A DNA stretch of 64,000 bases from Oceanimonas pelagia (GTDB taxonomy: Bacteria; Pseudomonadota; Gammaproteobacteria; Enterobacterales; Aeromonadaceae): positions 1,472,001 to 1,536,000 of the forward strand of contig NZ_CP118224.1 in NCBI RefSeq assembly GCF_030849025.1, read 5' to 3'. The notes beneath the pieces were generated by a model. The model saw only the letters and a program-made list of their open reading frames with translations, searched no databases and was not told where the DNA came from. Of the stretch, positions 53,760 to 64,000 are shown one piece after another; positions within the stretch are counted from its first letter, which is position 1; each line of letters starts with the position of its first letter. The translations under genes and the position numbers were made by a program.

Positions 53760-54677
53760 ATGTCTGTTCAAACCGCCAAGCAAGTCTACAACTTCAACAA
53801 GCTGCAAAAGCGGCTGCGCCGCAACGTGGGTGAGGCCATCGCCGACTTCAACATGATCGAAGACGGTGACAGGGTCATGGTGTGCCTGTCGGGCGGCAAG
53901 GACAGCTACGCCATGCTCGATATTCTGCGTAACCTGCAGGCCCACGCCCCCATTCGCTTCGAGATAGTCGCGGTCAATCTGGATCAGAAGCAGCCCGGCT
54001 TTCCCGAGCACGTGCTGCCCGCCTACCTTGACGGCCTGGGCGTGGAGTACAAAATCGTCGAGGAAGACACCTACTCCATCGTGAAAGACAAGATCCCCGA
54101 GGGCAAAACCACCTGCTCGCTCTGCTCGCGACTGCGCCGGGGCATTCTGTACCGCACCGCCACCGAGCTGGGCGCCACCAAAATCGCCCTGGGGCATCAT
54201 CGCGACGACATTCTCGAAACCCTGTTGCTCAACATGTTCTACGGCGGCACCATGAAGTCGATGCCGCCCAAGCTGGTGAGTGACGACGGCAGGCACGTGG
54301 TGATCCGGCCGCTGGCCTACTGCAAGGAAAAGGATCTGGTGCGCTACGCCGAGGCCCGGGAATTTCCCATCATTCCCTGCAACCTGTGCGGCTCTCAGGA
54401 AAACCTGCAGCGCCAGGCCATCAAGTCCATGCTGCAGGACTGGGACAAGCGTTTTCCCGGCCGCATTGAAAGCATGTTCCGCTCGGTGCAGAACCTGGTG
54501 CCCTCGCACCTGCTGGATCACCAGCTGTTTGACTTCAAATCGGTCAACCGCGACTCCGGCGTGATCGACGGTGGTGACATCGGCTTTGACAAGCCCGACT
54601 TTGCCCCCCGCTTCGAGCAGGATGACGACGACGCCCCCGAGCTCGGCGAACGACTGCAGGTCATTGAAGTGAAGTAA
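53760..54677 (+). CDS. ttcA: tRNA 2-thiocytidine synthetase TtcA
   Basis: A 305-residue Fe-S enzyme that thiolates C32 in the anticodon loop of certain tRNAs using ATP. The PP-loop is SGGKDSY at about residues 44-50. The CxxC pairs are [10 protein letters not shown] (about residue 120) and CNLCGSQ (about residue 211), of which three cysteines bind the cluster. It follows uspE by 69 bases, as in related genomes. A hairpin terminator follows its stop. Confidence 0.96.
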   Translation: MSVQTAKQVYNFNKLQKRLRRNVGEAIADFNMIEDGDRVMVCLSGGKDSYAMLDILRNLQAHAPIRFEIVAVNLDQKQPGFPEHVLPAYLDGLGVEYKIVEEDTYSIVKDKIPEGKTTCSLCSRLRRGILYRTATELGATKIALGHHRDDILETLLLNMFYGGTMKSMPPKLVSDDGRHVVIRPLAYCKEKDLVRYAEAREFPIIPCNLCGSQENLQRQAIKSMLQDWDKRFPGRIESMFRSVQNLVPSHLLDHQLFDFKSVNRDSGVIDGGDIGFDKPDFAPRFEQDDDDAPELGERLQVIEVK

Positions 54678-54681
54678 TAAA

Positions 54682-54705
54682 AAAGGCGCTTAGGCGCCTT
54701 TCATA
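54682..54705. terminator. Terminator after ttcA
   Basis: AAAGGCGC pairs with GCGCCTTT around TTAG, with A-rich flanks on the left. Just beyond it, an imperfect inverted repeat (CTGCACA at 54715-54721 and TGTGCAG at 54744-54750) lies between ttcA and the convergent DUF2987 gene. Confidence 0.8.
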
Positions 54706-54790
54706 TTTCTCCGCCTGCACAGAGATGACAATGGTTACCACTGTGTGCAGAGAAAACATTACGAAGCCGCCTCGGCGCCCTTTTAATGAG

Positions 54791-55390
54791 TTATAACCAG
54801 GGCGTGACCCGGGTGGCGGGCAGTGGCCAGTTTCCGCTTCCGGCCAGGGCCGCATCATCGAGCGCCAGTTTGGGCAGGCCCTGAATCGAGTCTTCCGTAT
54901 TCAGCGGCTGCAGCTGTACCCCCTTGATGTCCGGCACAAAATAGCGGCCCGGCCAGCCGGCCATTTCCTCGAGCAGGGCTTTCATTTCATCACGAATCCC
55001 GCGCAGCTCGGTGGCATTCGTCTCGCCGGCGGGCAGCAGGCTCTGGATCTGAATGGAAATTTCGCAGCGCTCCGGCCGGTCCACCTCCAGCCGCACCACC
55101 GCCTTGTCCAGATCCAGCTGCTTGTCAAAGGGCAGCACGAATTCGCCGTGGGGCAACACGGTCACCTCAGCGCGGGTTTCCCCCGCCACCTCCACGGTGC
55201 CGGAATGAACGGCGCACCAGCCGCTGCCGTCGTTGCGACTCAGGTAAAAGCCCAGGGTGGCGTGCTCCACCCCGGCATCGGCCACGGTGTCGAGGTGTTT
55301 GTAAAAGCCGCTGTAGCCCAGGTTGAGGGGAGCGGCGTGGGCCGACGCGGCCAGCAGGGCCAGGGTAATGCCAAGCAGTGATGATTTCAT
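54791..55390 (-). CDS. DUF2987 family secreted protein
   Basis: A 199-residue protein with signal peptide MKSSLLGITLALLAASAHA. The mature part matches the DUF2987 type: NLGYSGFYKHLDTVADAGVEHATLGFYLS, then WCAVHSGTVEV and RPERCEISIQIQSLLP. Two cysteines may form a disulfide. The function is unknown. The start overlaps the stop of the membrane protein gene by four bases, so the two are coupled. The open frame extends upstream to 55597, but the signal peptide and CGAGG near the ATG fix the start. Confidence 0.82.
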   Translation of the reverse strand: MKSSLLGITLALLAASAHAAPLNLGYSGFYKHLDTVADAGVEHATLGFYLSRNDGSGWCAVHSGTVEVAGETRAEVTVLPHGEFVLPFDKQLDLDKAVVRLEVDRPERCEISIQIQSLLPAGETNATELRGIRDEMKALLEEMAGWPGRYFVPDIKGVQLQPLNTEDSIQGLPKLALDDAALAGSGNWPLPATRVTPWL

Positions 55391-56148
55391 GCCTCGAAAT
55401 GATCTCCTGAAGGTGAAGAGGAAGGTGCAACCGACGTGCTGTTGTCCGAGCCATCCACGCCGCAGGCCTCCCGGTAAATAATGCCCTTGACCACCATGTA
55501 CAGCGGCGCGACCCAGATCAGACCAATGCCAAAGGTCAGCACGGCGGCCATGAACAGCAGGGCCAGCAGCAGGTGAATGGCAATCAGGTTCAGCCACTGG
55601 CGGGCGAACAGCCTGAGCGAAATCAAAATGGCCTGAAACGGGCTCAGGCCTTTTTCCAGGATCAGCGGAAACACAAACATCAGCGCCACGCTCACCACCA
55701 GGGTGGGCAACATCGACAAAGCCGCCGGCAAGCCGATGGACATCCCCAGGGGCAGAAACAGGCTGGTCATAAAGCCCATGATCAGACTCGCCACCGCCAG
55801 CGGCAGCACATAGCGAAAGTAGTCAAAGATCTGGCTGGGGCGAATGGGCCGGCTCACCGCCCGGTGAATGCCCATCATGTCCAGACCGCCGCTCATGGGC
55901 GCCATGATCATGGAAATCAGCAACCCCAGCAGGCTGGCGTTCCAGTCGCCGCTTTCACCGTCGCCGGTCACGGCCAGCAGCAACTGGTTGAGCACCAGCC
56001 AGCTGCCGGCCACGCCAATGGCCGCCAGCAACAGGGTCAGTTTGGCGCCCTGGATACGCTCCCAGCCTTCCTGGAAAACCGCCCTGGGCTTAAGCAAAAA
56101 ACCGCGTTGCAGCGACTGCTGCAGGCGGGCAAATTCGGGTTCGTTCAT
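55387..56148 (-). CDS. Integral membrane protein of unknown function
   Basis: A 253-residue protein with about five or six membrane helices (LTLLLAAIGVAGSWLVLNQLLL, LLGLLISMIMAPMSGGLDMMG, VLPLAVASLIMGFMTSLFLPLG, TLVVSVALMFVFPLIL, LLLALLFMAAVLTFGIGLIWVAP). A GGLDMMGIHRAVSRPIRPSQIFDYF segment between helices resembles membrane proteins of the BPSS1780 type, but I cannot assign a family with confidence. The ATG at 56148 is preferred over the frame to 56280. It is translated with the DUF2987 gene and divergent from potA. Confidence 0.7.
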   Translation of the reverse strand: MNEPEFARLQQSLQRGFLLKPRAVFQEGWERIQGAKLTLLLAAIGVAGSWLVLNQLLLAVTGDGESGDWNASLLGLLISMIMAPMSGGLDMMGIHRAVSRPIRPSQIFDYFRYVLPLAVASLIMGFMTSLFLPLGMSIGLPAALSMLPTLVVSVALMFVFPLILEKGLSPFQAILISLRLFARQWLNLIAIHLLLALLFMAAVLTFGIGLIWVAPLYMVVKGIIYREACGVDGSDNSTSVAPSSSPSGDHFEA

Positions 56149-56247
56149 CGATATGAAATCTGGTTCAGGGGATGGCGCCATTATAACGACATCGGCCGGC
56201 TGCCGTAACCCGTTGTTGCAAGGTTGAAAAACAAACCTCTTTGACCC

Positions 56248-56320
56248 TTGTTTAAACAACAAAACCGTTTGATGCGGCAATTTTTATTTGCTTTGCTTCA
56301 TTCCGCACGAGTCCTAGAAT
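56248..56320 (+). promoter_or_regulatory. potABCD promoter and upstream palindrome
   Basis: TTGCTT (56293-56298), 16 bases, then TAGAAT (56315-56320) form a sigma-70-like promoter 59 bases before the potA start. Upstream, TTGTTTAAACAA (56248-56259) is a perfect 12-bp palindrome at about -75, a possible operator. Confidence 0.5.
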
Positions 56321-56378
56321 GCGCGCTTCCTTCACCATACCGAACGTCGGGCGTTCCTATCGAGGTGCATTCAGGCAA

Positions 56379-57482
56379 ATGGCCGTTCACAAAGACCCCA
56401 TCGTTACCCTTGCCGGCATCACCAAGGCCTATGACGGCAAAACCATCATCGACAAGCTGGACCTGTCCATTTACGACGGGGAGTTCCTTACCCTGCTCGG
56501 CCCCTCCGGCTGCGGCAAAACCACGGTACTGAGGCTGCTGGCCGGGCTTGAAACCGCCGACGCCGGGCGCATTACCCTGGCCGGTGACGACATCACTCAC
56601 GTGCCCGCCGAGCAACGCCACGTCAACACCGTGTTCCAGAGCTACGCCCTGTTTCCCCACATGACCATTTTCGACAACGTGGCTTTTGGCCTGCGCATGC
56701 AAAAGGTGGCAGGGGCGGAACTTAACGAGCGGGTCGAAGAGGCGCTGAACATGGTGCAGCTCGAGCACCTGGCCGGGCGTTATCCGCACCAGTTGTCCGG
56801 TGGCCAGCAACAGCGCATTGCCATTGCCCGGGCCGTGGTCAACCGCCCGCGGTTGCTGCTGCTCGACGAATCCCTCAGCGCCCTCGACTACAAGCTGCGC
56901 AAGCAGATGCAGGTGGAGCTGAAGGCACTGCAACGTCGCCTCGGCATTACCTTTGTGTTCGTGACCCACGATCAGGACGAGGCCCTGTCCATGTCCGACC
57001 GCATACTGGTCATGCAAGGCGGCCGGGTGGTGCAGGAAGGGGCCCCCCGCGACATTTACGAGTCGCCCGCCAACCTGTTTGTGGCGCGTTTTATCGGTGA
57101 AATCAATATTCTGGACGGTGAGCTGGTCGCCCCGGCCGAGCAGGGCTGGCATGCCCGGGTGGAAGGCCGCGACTGCCTGGTGCACACCCGCCACGGCTTC
57201 AGCGCCGGTGACCGGGTGTGCGTGTTGCTGCGCCCGGAAGATGTGCGCATGTCGGCGCGCGATGCCGCAGAAACAGGTGCCGGGCTCCGTGGCCAGGTGG
57301 TGGACCGCCAGTACAAGGGGGCCACCCTGGATTCCCGGGTGCGGCTCGACGGCGGCCAGGAAATTCTGGTGTCGGCCTTTTTCGATGAAGACGATCCCGG
57401 AGTCGACTATGCCCTTGGCCAGCAGGTGAGCATCAGCTGGGTGGACGGCTGGGAAGTGGTGCTGCCTTATGAACACCACTAA
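56379..57482 (+). CDS. potA: Spermidine/putrescine ABC transporter ATPase PotA
   Basis: A 367-residue ATPase of the polyamine importer. Walker A is GPSGCGKTT near residue 42, the signature [10 protein letters not shown] near 140, and Walker [13 protein letters not shown] near 160. The C-terminal TOBE domain (about residues 280-365) is present. I chose [13 protein letters not shown] at 56379; the frame continues to 56319. It overlaps potB by 14 bases. The four genes potABCD are in the same order as in E. coli. Confidence 0.94.
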   Translation: MAVHKDPIVTLAGITKAYDGKTIIDKLDLSIYDGEFLTLLGPSGCGKTTVLRLLAGLETADAGRITLAGDDITHVPAEQRHVNTVFQSYALFPHMTIFDNVAFGLRMQKVAGAELNERVEEALNMVQLEHLAGRYPHQLSGGQQQRIAIARAVVNRPRLLLLDESLSALDYKLRKQMQVELKALQRRLGITFVFVTHDQDEALSMSDRILVMQGGRVVQEGAPRDIYESPANLFVARFIGEINILDGELVAPAEQGWHARVEGRDCLVHTRHGFSAGDRVCVLLRPEDVRMSARDAAETGAGLRGQVVDRQYKGATLDSRVRLDGGQEILVSAFFDEDDPGVDYALGQQVSISWVDGWEVVLPYEHH

Positions 57483-58326
57483 CGGCTTTCGCAATCTGGC
57501 GGTGGGGCTGGTGGTGGGCTGGCTGCTGCTGTTTGTGTTTTTGCCCAACCTGATGATCATCGCCACCAGTTTTCTGACCCGGGATCACGCCAGCCTGGTG
57601 AGCCTGGTGTTTACCGCCGACAATTACAGCCGGCTGTTTGATCCCATGTACTTCAAGGTGCTGTGGCACTCGCTGGTGATGGCCGGTACCGCCACCCTGC
57701 TGTGCCTGCTGATCGGTTATCCGTTCGCCTTTGCCGTGGCCGGCATGCCGGCGCGCTGGCGGCCGTTTCTGCTGTTTCTGATCATAGTGCCGTTCTGGAC
57801 CAACTCGCTGATCCGCACCTATGCGCTGAAAGCGGTGCTGGGCACCAAGGGGCTGCTCAACCAGGGGTTGCTGGCGCTCGGCGTGATCGACCAGCCACTG
57901 CGTATCGTGTTTACCGAGGCGGCGGTGATCATCGGCCTGGTGTACATTCTGCTGCCGTTCATGATACTGCCGCTCTATGCCGCCATTGAAAAGCTCGACC
58001 ACCGGCTGCTGGAAGCAGCCCGGGATCTGGGCGCGGGCCCCCTGCCCCGCTTTGTGCGGGTGGTGCTGCCGCTGACCCTGCCGGGCATCGTGGCCGGTTG
58101 CCTGCTGGTGTTTCTGCCGGCGCTGGGCATGTTCTACATCTCGGATCTGCTGGGGGGCGCCAAGCACCTGCTGATCGGCAACATCATCAAGACCCAGTTC
58201 CTCAATATTCGCGACTGGCCCTTCGGCGCCGCCACCAGCGTGACCCTGACCCTGCTGATGGCACTGCTGCTGCTGGCCTATTACCAGGCCGGCAAGCTGC
58301 TCAACCGCAAGGAGGCCCTGGCATGA
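57469..58326 (+). CDS. potB: Polyamine ABC transporter permease PotB
   Basis: A 285-residue inner-membrane permease with six helices and the ABC-permease EAA loop ([20 protein letters not shown]) that contacts PotA. It pairs with PotC to form the channel. It begins inside potA (14-base overlap) and its stop overlaps the potC ATG by four bases. The short N-terminus ([18 protein letters not shown]) leads directly into the first helix. Confidence 0.94.
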   Translation: MNTTNGFRNLAVGLVVGWLLLFVFLPNLMIIATSFLTRDHASLVSLVFTADNYSRLFDPMYFKVLWHSLVMAGTATLLCLLIGYPFAFAVAGMPARWRPFLLFLIIVPFWTNSLIRTYALKAVLGTKGLLNQGLLALGVIDQPLRIVFTEAAVIIGLVYILLPFMILPLYAAIEKLDHRLLEAARDLGAGPLPRFVRVVLPLTLPGIVAGCLLVFLPALGMFYISDLLGGAKHLLIGNIIKTQFLNIRDWPFGAATSVTLTLLMALLLLAYYQAGKLLNRKEALA

Positions 58327-59090
58327 TCAACTGGCTGAAAGGCAGCCTGATGCTGCTGGTGTTCGGGTGTCTGTATCTGCCCATCGGGGTGCTGGTGATG
58401 AACTCCTTCAACAGCTCCCGCTTCGGTATTCGCTGGGACGGCTTTACCCTGGACTGGTATCAGCGCCTGGCCAATAACGCCGGGCTGATGGAAGCGGCGC
58501 GCCATTCGGTGACCGTGGCCCTGCTGTCGGCCACCATCGCCACCCTGATCGGTACCCTGGCGGCGGTGGCGCTGTATCGCTACCGCTTTCGCGGTAAAGG
58601 CTTTGTGGGTGGCATGCTGTTTGTAGTGATGATGTCGCCGGACATTGTGATGGCCATCTCCCTGCTGGCGCTGTTTGTGGTGATCGGCGTGTCACTGGGG
58701 TTCTGGTCGTTACTGTTTGCCCACGTTACCTTTTGCCTGCCCTTTGTGGTGATCACGGTATTTTCCCGGCTCAAGGGCTTTGATGTGCGCATGATTGAAG
58801 CTGCCCGGGATCTGGGGGCCGGCGAAACCGTGATCCTGCGGCGCATTCTGTTGCCGCTGGCACGGCCGGCCATAGCCGCCGGCTGGCTGCTGAGCTTTAC
58901 CCTGTCGCTGGACGACGTCATTGTCAGCTCCTTTGTGACCGGGCCCGGATACGACATTCTGCCGCTCAGAATTTACTCCATGGTCAAGGTGGGAGTTTCC
59001 CCCGAGGTTAATGCACTGGCCACCCTGATGCTGGCGGCGTCGCTGGTTCTGGTGGTGATTTCTCAACTGTTGTTAAGGGACAAACGCTGA
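58323..59090 (+). CDS. potC: Polyamine ABC transporter permease PotC
   Basis: A 255-residue second permease of the polyamine importer. The EAA loop appears as [20 protein letters not shown]. The conserved SLDDVIVSSFVTGPG near residue 196 is typical of PotC. The ATG at 58323 gives the expected length; the frame extends upstream into potB. It is followed by potD after one base. Confidence 0.94.
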   Translation: MINWLKGSLMLLVFGCLYLPIGVLVMNSFNSSRFGIRWDGFTLDWYQRLANNAGLMEAARHSVTVALLSATIATLIGTLAAVALYRYRFRGKGFVGGMLFVVMMSPDIVMAISLLALFVVIGVSLGFWSLLFAHVTFCLPFVVITVFSRLKGFDVRMIEAARDLGAGETVILRRILLPLARPAIAAGWLLSFTLSLDDVIVSSFVTGPGYDILPLRIYSMVKVGVSPEVNALATLMLAASLVLVVISQLLLRDKR

Positions 59091-59091
59091 T

Positions 59092-60141
59092 ATGAAAATT
59101 CGCTGTTACCCGCTGGCGGTAGCCCTGGCTGCCGCCCTGCCCGCTCTGGCCATGGCCGAAGAGCGCCTGTCGGTGTATGCCTGGGCCGAATACCTGCCCG
59201 AAGACGTGTTGCAGGCCTTTACCGCGGAAACCGGCGTGGCGGTGGACTACGCCAGTTTCGACTCCAACGAGGCGCTCTATGCCAAGCTCAAGCTGCTGCA
59301 GAGCAGTGGCGCCAGTGAAAGCTACGACGTGATTTTTCCGTCCAGCTATATGCTGAGCAAGATGGCCCGGGAAGGCATGCTGCACCCCCTGGACAAGAGC
59401 AAGCTGCCCAACTTCTCCCAGCTCGAGCCCGGCCTGCTGGATCGGGACTTTGACAAGGGCAACACCTACAGCCTGCCCTACGCCTTTGGCAGCACCGCCA
59501 TTGCCGTGAACCGCGACGAGCTGCCCGATGCCAGGGTAACCGGCTGGGCGGATCTGTGGAGCCCGGATTTCAACGGCCAGCTGATGCTGACCGACGACAT
59601 TCGCGAGAATTTCCAGATGGCACTGCTGACCCTGGGTCACTCCGCCAACAGCCGGGATCCGCAGGAAATTGAAGCGGCCTATGAAAAGCTGGTCACCCTG
59701 AAGGACAATGTGCTGCTGTACAACTCCGACAATCCGCGCATGCCCTACGTCACCGGCGAAACCAGCATTGGCCTGCTGTGGAGCGATCAGGCCTACAAAA
59801 CCCGGCAGGATGGCCTGAATCTGGAGTATGTCTATCCCGAAGAAGGCGCCATTTTCTGGGTGGACAGTGCCGCCATTCCCGCCAACGCCAAATCGGTGGA
59901 GGCCGCTCACCAGTTCCTCGACTACCTGATGCGCCCGGCGGTGGCCGCCCAGATCATCAGTGAGCTGGGGCTGGCCGTGCCCAACCAGGGCGCCAAGGCG
60001 CTGCTGCCGGCGGAGCTGGCCGGTAATCCGGTGCTGTTCCCTTCGGCGGAGGTGGTCAGCAAGGGGCACTTCCAGGACGATCTGGGGGATGAGGTGCTCG
60101 CCGTTTACGAGCAATTCTGGGTCAAACTGCGCACCCAGTAA
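59092..60141 (+). CDS. potD: Polyamine-binding periplasmic protein PotD
   Basis: A 349-residue periplasmic binding protein that delivers spermidine or putrescine to PotBC. The signal peptide MKIRCYPLAVALAAALPALAM-A is clear. RLSVYAWAEYLPEDVLQAF and YDVIFPSSYMLSKMAREGML (about residues 80-99) contain polyamine-contact Trp, Tyr and Asp positions, and LLWSDQAYKT and VDSAAIPANAKSVEAAHQFL are also conserved. Whether it prefers spermidine (PotD-like) or putrescine (PotF-like) is not certain from sequence. Confidence 0.92.
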   Translation: MKIRCYPLAVALAAALPALAMAEERLSVYAWAEYLPEDVLQAFTAETGVAVDYASFDSNEALYAKLKLLQSSGASESYDVIFPSSYMLSKMAREGMLHPLDKSKLPNFSQLEPGLLDRDFDKGNTYSLPYAFGSTAIAVNRDELPDARVTGWADLWSPDFNGQLMLTDDIRENFQMALLTLGHSANSRDPQEIEAAYEKLVTLKDNVLLYNSDNPRMPYVTGETSIGLLWSDQAYKTRQDGLNLEYVYPEEGAIFWVDSAAIPANAKSVEAAHQFLDYLMRPAVAAQIISELGLAVPNQGAKALLPAELAGNPVLFPSAEVVSKGHFQDDLGDEVLAVYEQFWVKLRTQ

Positions 60142-60147
60142 TGTTAC

Positions 60148-60170
60148 AAGGCCCGCATGTGCGGGCCTTG
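60148..60170. terminator. Terminator between potD and cobB
   Basis: CAAGGCCCGCA pairs with TGCGGGCCTTG over 11 bp, with a very short loop. It separates the convergent potD and cobB genes; a weak T-rich tail follows. Confidence 0.8.
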
Positions 60171-60189
60171 TTGTAAGGGCTGACGTGGT

Positions 60190-60951
60190 TTAACGGCTGA
60201 GGGCCTGTTTACTGCGGCCGGCCAGCAGCTCATTGACGTAGTCGGTCACCACCCGGGTGGCCGGGCCGTAGCGGTGCTCGTCGAAGTTGTCCTGCACTTC
60301 GCTCGGGGCCAGGTTAATCTCCAGGGTGTGGGCATTGTGCATCGCCGCCTCGTGCACAAAGCCGGCGGCCGGATAAACATTGCCAGAGGTGCCGATGGCG
60401 ATAAACAGGCTGGCCTCGCTCAGGGCCTGGTAAATACGATCGAGCAGCAGCGGCATTTCGCCAAACCACACCACATGGGGCCGCAGCCGCTCGGGAAACT
60501 GGCAGCAATGACACAGATCCGTGGTGTGCAGGGCGCCGCTCCAGCTCACGGTCTGGTTGCTGTGGGGACAACGGGCCTTGAGCAGTTCGCCGTGCATATG
60601 CAGCACATTATGGCTGCCGGCCCGTTCGTGCAGGTCGTCGATGTTCTGGGTGACAATGGTGACCTGCTCCGGCCATTCGGCCTCGAGCCGGGCCAGGGCG
60701 TAATGGGCGGCGTTGGGCTCCACCGTCTGCAGCAATGCCCGGCGCTCATTGTAAAAGCGCTGCACCAGCTCCGGATCCCGCCGGTAGCCTTCCGGCGTGG
60801 CCACGTCCTCGATGCGGTGCTCGTCCCACAGGCCGTCGGCGGCCCGAAAGGTGCGAATGCCCGACTCGGCGGAAATGCCCGCCCCGGTAAGAATGACGAT
60901 ATTTCCTTTTTGCACGCTGTGCATGCCTCTGCTAGTTCCATCCTGCCTCAT
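60190..60951 (-). CDS. cobB: NAD-dependent protein deacylase CobB (sirtuin)
   Basis: A 253-residue class III sirtuin that removes acetyl or succinyl groups from lysines with [17 protein letters not shown] is the NAD-binding loop, [12 protein letters not shown] and HMHGEL give the catalytic His, and a zinc site appears as RCPHS plus CHCC. The FYNERR motif matches the Tyr/Arg pair used for acyl recognition in E. coli CobB. The ATG at 60924 (MHSVQKGN) is an alternative start that fits the short E. coli form equally well. It is adjacent to potABCD, as in E. coli. Confidence 0.94.
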   Translation of the reverse strand: MRQDGTSRGMHSVQKGNIVILTGAGISAESGIRTFRAADGLWDEHRIEDVATPEGYRRDPELVQRFYNERRALLQTVEPNAAHYALARLEAEWPEQVTIVTQNIDDLHERAGSHNVLHMHGELLKARCPHSNQTVSWSGALHTTDLCHCCQFPERLRPHVVWFGEMPLLLDRIYQALSEASLFIAIGTSGNVYPAAGFVHEAAMHNAHTLEINLAPSEVQDNFDEHRYGPATRVVTDYVNELLAGRSKQALSR

Positions 60952-61002
60952 AGGCTAACAGCCGGCGAGGCGCAGAGCCAATAGTGCCTTAGTCTAAACG
61001 CA

Positions 61003-61032
61003 CAGAGCCAGGCAAATGCCTGGCTCTGATTT
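61003..61032 (-). terminator. Terminator after ihfA
   Basis: CAGAGCCAGGC pairs with GCCTGGCTCTG over a perfect 11 bp around a four-base loop. It lies at the 3' end of the minus-strand ihfA gene, with a moderately U-rich tail. Confidence 0.8.
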
Positions 61033-61335
61033 TTATTCCATGTTGTTCAGGTCGGCGTTTTCCACCCGGGCCTTGAGCTTCTGGCCCGGGCGAAAGGTCA
61101 CCACCCGCCTGGCCGAAATGGGAATGTCTTCCCCGGTTTTGGGATTGCGCCCGGGGCGCTCTCCCTTGTTGCGCAGCTCAAAATTGCCGAAACCGGAAAT
61201 TTTGACCTGTTCACCCTGCTCGAGCGCACTGCGAATTTCTTCGAAAAACGCTTCAACCATGTCTTTGGCATCCCGCTTGCTGATGCCCAGGCGGGTGAAC
61301 AAATGCTCTGCTATATCGGCCTTGGTTAACGCCAT
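61033..61335 (-). CDS. ihfA: Integration host factor subunit alpha
   Basis: A 100-residue DNA-bending protein, one half of [34 protein letters not shown] starts the helical body, and the beta-arm contains [10 protein letters not shown] with the intercalating Pro. It bends DNA at specific sites in replication, recombination and transcription. The order pheS-pheT-ihfA is as in E. coli; pheT ends four bases before the ATG, so it is co-transcribed. Confidence 0.97.
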   Translation of the reverse strand: MALTKADIAEHLFTRLGISKRDAKDMVEAFFEEIRSALEQGEQVKISGFGNFELRNKGERPGRNPKTGEDIPISARRVVTFRPGQKLKARVENADLNNME

Positions 61336-61339
61336 AAGC

Positions 61340-63727
61340 TCAATCCCTCAAGGAAGCATTAAACTCGTCGGAAAGCGCCGTTACGATGCGGGCAACGGTG
61401 TCGGCGATTTCCTTTTCTTCCAACGTCCGTTGGGTGTCCTGCAATACCAGGCTGAGCGCCAGGCTCTTCTTGCCCTCGGCAATGCCCTGCCCCTGGTATA
61501 CGTCAAACAAGTTTAATCCAACCAGCTGGTTACCGCCAACTTTCCTAACCAAATCAAGGATATCGGCAGCAGCCAGGTGCTGATCGACCACCAGTGCCAG
61601 ATCCCGGCGATTGGCGGGGAAACGGGATACTTCCACCGCGTCCGGCACGCGGCGCTCGGTCAGTGCCGCCAGCTCGATTTCGAACAGGAAGACCTGGGAT
61701 TTCAGACCCAGCTTCTTCAGCAGGCTGGGGTGCAGGGCGCCAAAGTGACCCACCGGCTGGCCACCGCGCAGCAGCCGCGCCGACTGCCCCGGGTGCAGTG
61801 CCGGCAGTTCAGCGCGCTCGACACTAAAGGCCAGCTCATCGGCGGAAAGGGCCAGCAGGCTCTCCACGTCGCCTTTGAGATCAAAGAAATCGGCGGCCTG
61901 GCTGCTCATGCTCCAGTGCTCGTCCACTACCGGGCCCAGCACCAGACCGGCCAGCACCGGGGTCTGGCGCACGCCGTTTTCGGCGGTGTCATCGGGAATA
62001 AAGGTCAGGCCCTGCTCAAACAGACGCAGCCGCGACTGCTGACGGTTCTGGTTATACACCGCCGCCTGAATAAGCCCCGGCCACAGCGATACCCGCATGG
62101 CGGACATGTCGGCGGCAATCGGGTTGGGCAGCACCAGGTGCTCGGCCCCCGGGAACAGCAGTTGCTGCTGGGCCGGATCAACAAAGCTGTAGGTAATGGC
62201 TTCCTGATAACCGAGATCCACCAGCGCATCCTTGAGCCGGTTCAGCGGCAGCTGCGCCTCGCGGTGGGACGACATGGCCAGACTGGCGCGCGGAGCCACA
62301 TTGGGAATCTTGTTGTAGCCGTAGATGCGGGCCACTTCCTCCACCAGATCTTCTTCAATGGCGATGTCAAAGCGGTAGCTCGGCACTACCACGCTCCAGC
62401 CCTCGGCGGTGGTGGTCACATCAAGGCCCAGCCGGGTCAGCATTTCGGTGACCTGGCCGGCGTCGATGTCAATGCCGATCAGGCGGTTGAGCTTGTCATG
62501 GCGCAGAGCTACGGTGGCGGCCTTGGGCAGATCGGCCTCGGACACCGCCTCGATCACCGGGCCGGCTTCGCCGCCGCAGATGTCCAGCAGCAGCGCGGTA
62601 GCCCGCTCCATCACCTTGTGCTGCAGGCGGTAGTCCACGCCACGCTCAAAGCGGTGGGACGAGTCGGTGTGCAGGCCGTAGCTGCGCGCCCGGCCGGTAA
62701 TGGCCAGCGGGCTGAAAAAGGCGCATTCCAGCAGCACGTCTTTGGTGTTCTCGGTCACGCCGGTGGCTTCGCCACCGAAGATACCGGCCATGGCCACCGG
62801 GCGCTCGCTGTCGGCAATCACCAGGGTGTCGGCATTCAGGGTCACGTCGTTGCCGTCGAGCAGGGTCAGTTTTTCACCCTGCTCCGCCATGCGTACCTGA
62901 ATACCGCCCTTGAGGGTAGCCAGGTCAAAGGCGTGCATCGGCTGACCCCATTCCAGCAGCACAAAATTGGTGATGTCGACCACCGGATCGATGCTGCGAA
63001 TGCCGCTGCGGCGCAGTTTTTCCTGCATCCACAGCGGGGTTTCGGCCTGGACGTTGATGTTCTTCACCACCCGGCCCAGGTAACGGGGGCAGGCGGCGGG
63101 CGCGTCCAGACGAATGTCGAGCCGGTCGCCGATGGTCGCCGGCACGGCGGCGATCTCGGGCCAGGCCACGTCCTGATTGTTGAGCACACCCACTTCCCGG
63201 GCCAGGCCGGCAATGCTCAGGCAGTCGGCACGGTTGGGGGTCAGATCCACTTCAATGGTGACGTCGTTGAGGGCCAGGTAGTCACGCACATCGGTGCCGA
63301 TCGGCGCATCGGCGGGCAGTTCGATAATGCCGTCGGACTCCACGTCGATACCCAGCTCACCGTAGGAGCACAGCATGCCGTGAGACGGCTGGCCGCGCAG
63401 CTTGGCTTTCTTGATCTTGAAATCACCGGGCAGCACGGCACCGACCACGGCCACCGCCACTTTCAGACCCTGGCGGCAGTTGGGGGCACCGCAGACGATG
63501 TCGAGCAGCTCGTCACCACCCACATTGACCTTGGTTACCCGCAGCTTGTCGGCGTCCGGGTGCTGACCGCACTCCACCACTTCACCCACGACGACCTGGC
63601 TGAAGTCGCCGGCCACCGGCTCAATACCGTCCACTTCCAGGCCGGCCATGGTGATCTGCTCGGCAAGGGCATCGGCGTTAAGACCGGTGTTGATCCATTC
63701 ATCCAGCCATGATTTTGAAAACTTCAT
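61340..63727 (-). CDS. pheT: Phenylalanine-tRNA ligase beta subunit
   Basis: The 795-residue beta subunit of the alpha2-beta2 phenylalanyl-tRNA synthetase, the same length as in E. coli. An N-terminal tRNA-binding (EMAP-like) domain at about residues 40-155 is followed by B3/B4 editing domains that remove mischarged Tyr, the B5 domain and a C-terminal ferredoxin-like anticodon-binding domain ([17 protein letters not shown]). Its start is 15 bases downstream of the pheS stop, so the two are co-transcribed. Confidence 0.97.
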   Translation of the reverse strand: MKFSKSWLDEWINTGLNADALAEQITMAGLEVDGIEPVAGDFSQVVVGEVVECGQHPDADKLRVTKVNVGGDELLDIVCGAPNCRQGLKVAVAVVGAVLPGDFKIKKAKLRGQPSHGMLCSYGELGIDVESDGIIELPADAPIGTDVRDYLALNDVTIEVDLTPNRADCLSIAGLAREVGVLNNQDVAWPEIAAVPATIGDRLDIRLDAPAACPRYLGRVVKNINVQAETPLWMQEKLRRSGIRSIDPVVDITNFVLLEWGQPMHAFDLATLKGGIQVRMAEQGEKLTLLDGNDVTLNADTLVIADSERPVAMAGIFGGEATGVTENTKDVLLECAFFSPLAITGRARSYGLHTDSSHRFERGVDYRLQHKVMERATALLLDICGGEAGPVIEAVSEADLPKAATVALRHDKLNRLIGIDIDAGQVTEMLTRLGLDVTTTAEGWSVVVPSYRFDIAIEEDLVEEVARIYGYNKIPNVAPRASLAMSSHREAQLPLNRLKDALVDLGYQEAITYSFVDPAQQQLLFPGAEHLVLPNPIAADMSAMRVSLWPGLIQAAVYNQNRQQSRLRLFEQGLTFIPDDTAENGVRQTPVLAGLVLGPVVDEHWSMSSQAADFFDLKGDVESLLALSADELAFSVERAELPALHPGQSARLLRGGQPVGHFGALHPSLLKKLGLKSQVFLFEIELAALTERRVPDAVEVSRFPANRRDLALVVDQHLAAADILDLVRKVGGNQLVGLNLFDVYQGQGIAEGKKSLALSLVLQDTQRTLEEKEIADTVARIVTALSDEFNASLRD

Positions 63728-63742
63728 TATTGCTCCTGCCGC

Positions 63743-64000
<258 letters not shown>

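Overview
The window is a continuous stretch of chromosome from a GC-rich gammaproteobacterium. Protein sequences and gene order point to the Aeromonadales (Oceanimonas/Zobellella-like); this placement is inference from family resemblance, not a database result. There is no prophage, CRISPR array, rRNA or insertion sequence. Almost every gene is housekeeping or a conserved accessory gene, in blocks that also occur around the E. coli replication terminus.

The most informative feature is that this is the replication terminus. A Tus homologue (16605-17504, minus) has a 17-bp element just upstream of its start codon that resembles E. coli Ter, and an identical copy lies at 8473-8489. A near-perfect dif site is at 42580-42607. 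GGGNAGGG (KOPS) motifs found by eye lie on the plus strand left of dif and on the minus strand right of it. A large tyrosine recombinase gene lies 78 bp from dif.

Layout. 0-6 kb: small conserved proteins, a chemoreceptor, a Dph6-like ATP pyrophosphatase, a lipoprotein/DUF1289 pair and an outer-membrane barrel. 6-16.5 kb: MscS channel and lipocalin, histidine phosphatase, pqiABC, a second chemoreceptor, aspC and a Bcr/CflA exporter. 16.5-23 kb: tus, the SdsR-type small RNA, SOS gene yebG, an ABC exporter, msrC, proQ and prc. 23-41 kb: pepN, DUF2835, gdhB, pyrD, zapC, four identical initiator tRNA genes, rlmKL, a glutaredoxin-like gene, uup, rmf, fabA and a Lon-like protease. 41-44.6 kb: the dif neighbourhood, with an orphan PhnD-like protein, a thiamine-binding protein, several inverted and direct repeats and the recombinase. 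44.6-54.7 kb: ccoNOQP, its assembly genes (fixH, ccoI, ccoS, a SafE-like gene), fnr, uspE and ttcA. 54.7-64 kb: two envelope genes of unknown function, potABCD, cobB, ihfA, pheT and the 3' end of pheS.

Functional links. The cbb3 oxidase, its copper and heme assembly factors and Fnr form a microaerobic respiration module with a perfect FNR box upstream. Rmf, SdsR and YebG sit behind recognisable stress signals (a CRP-like site, a sigma-S-like -10 and a LexA box). FabA has a FadR-like site over its -35. Coordinates and motifs were read by eye, so motif counts are not exhaustive.
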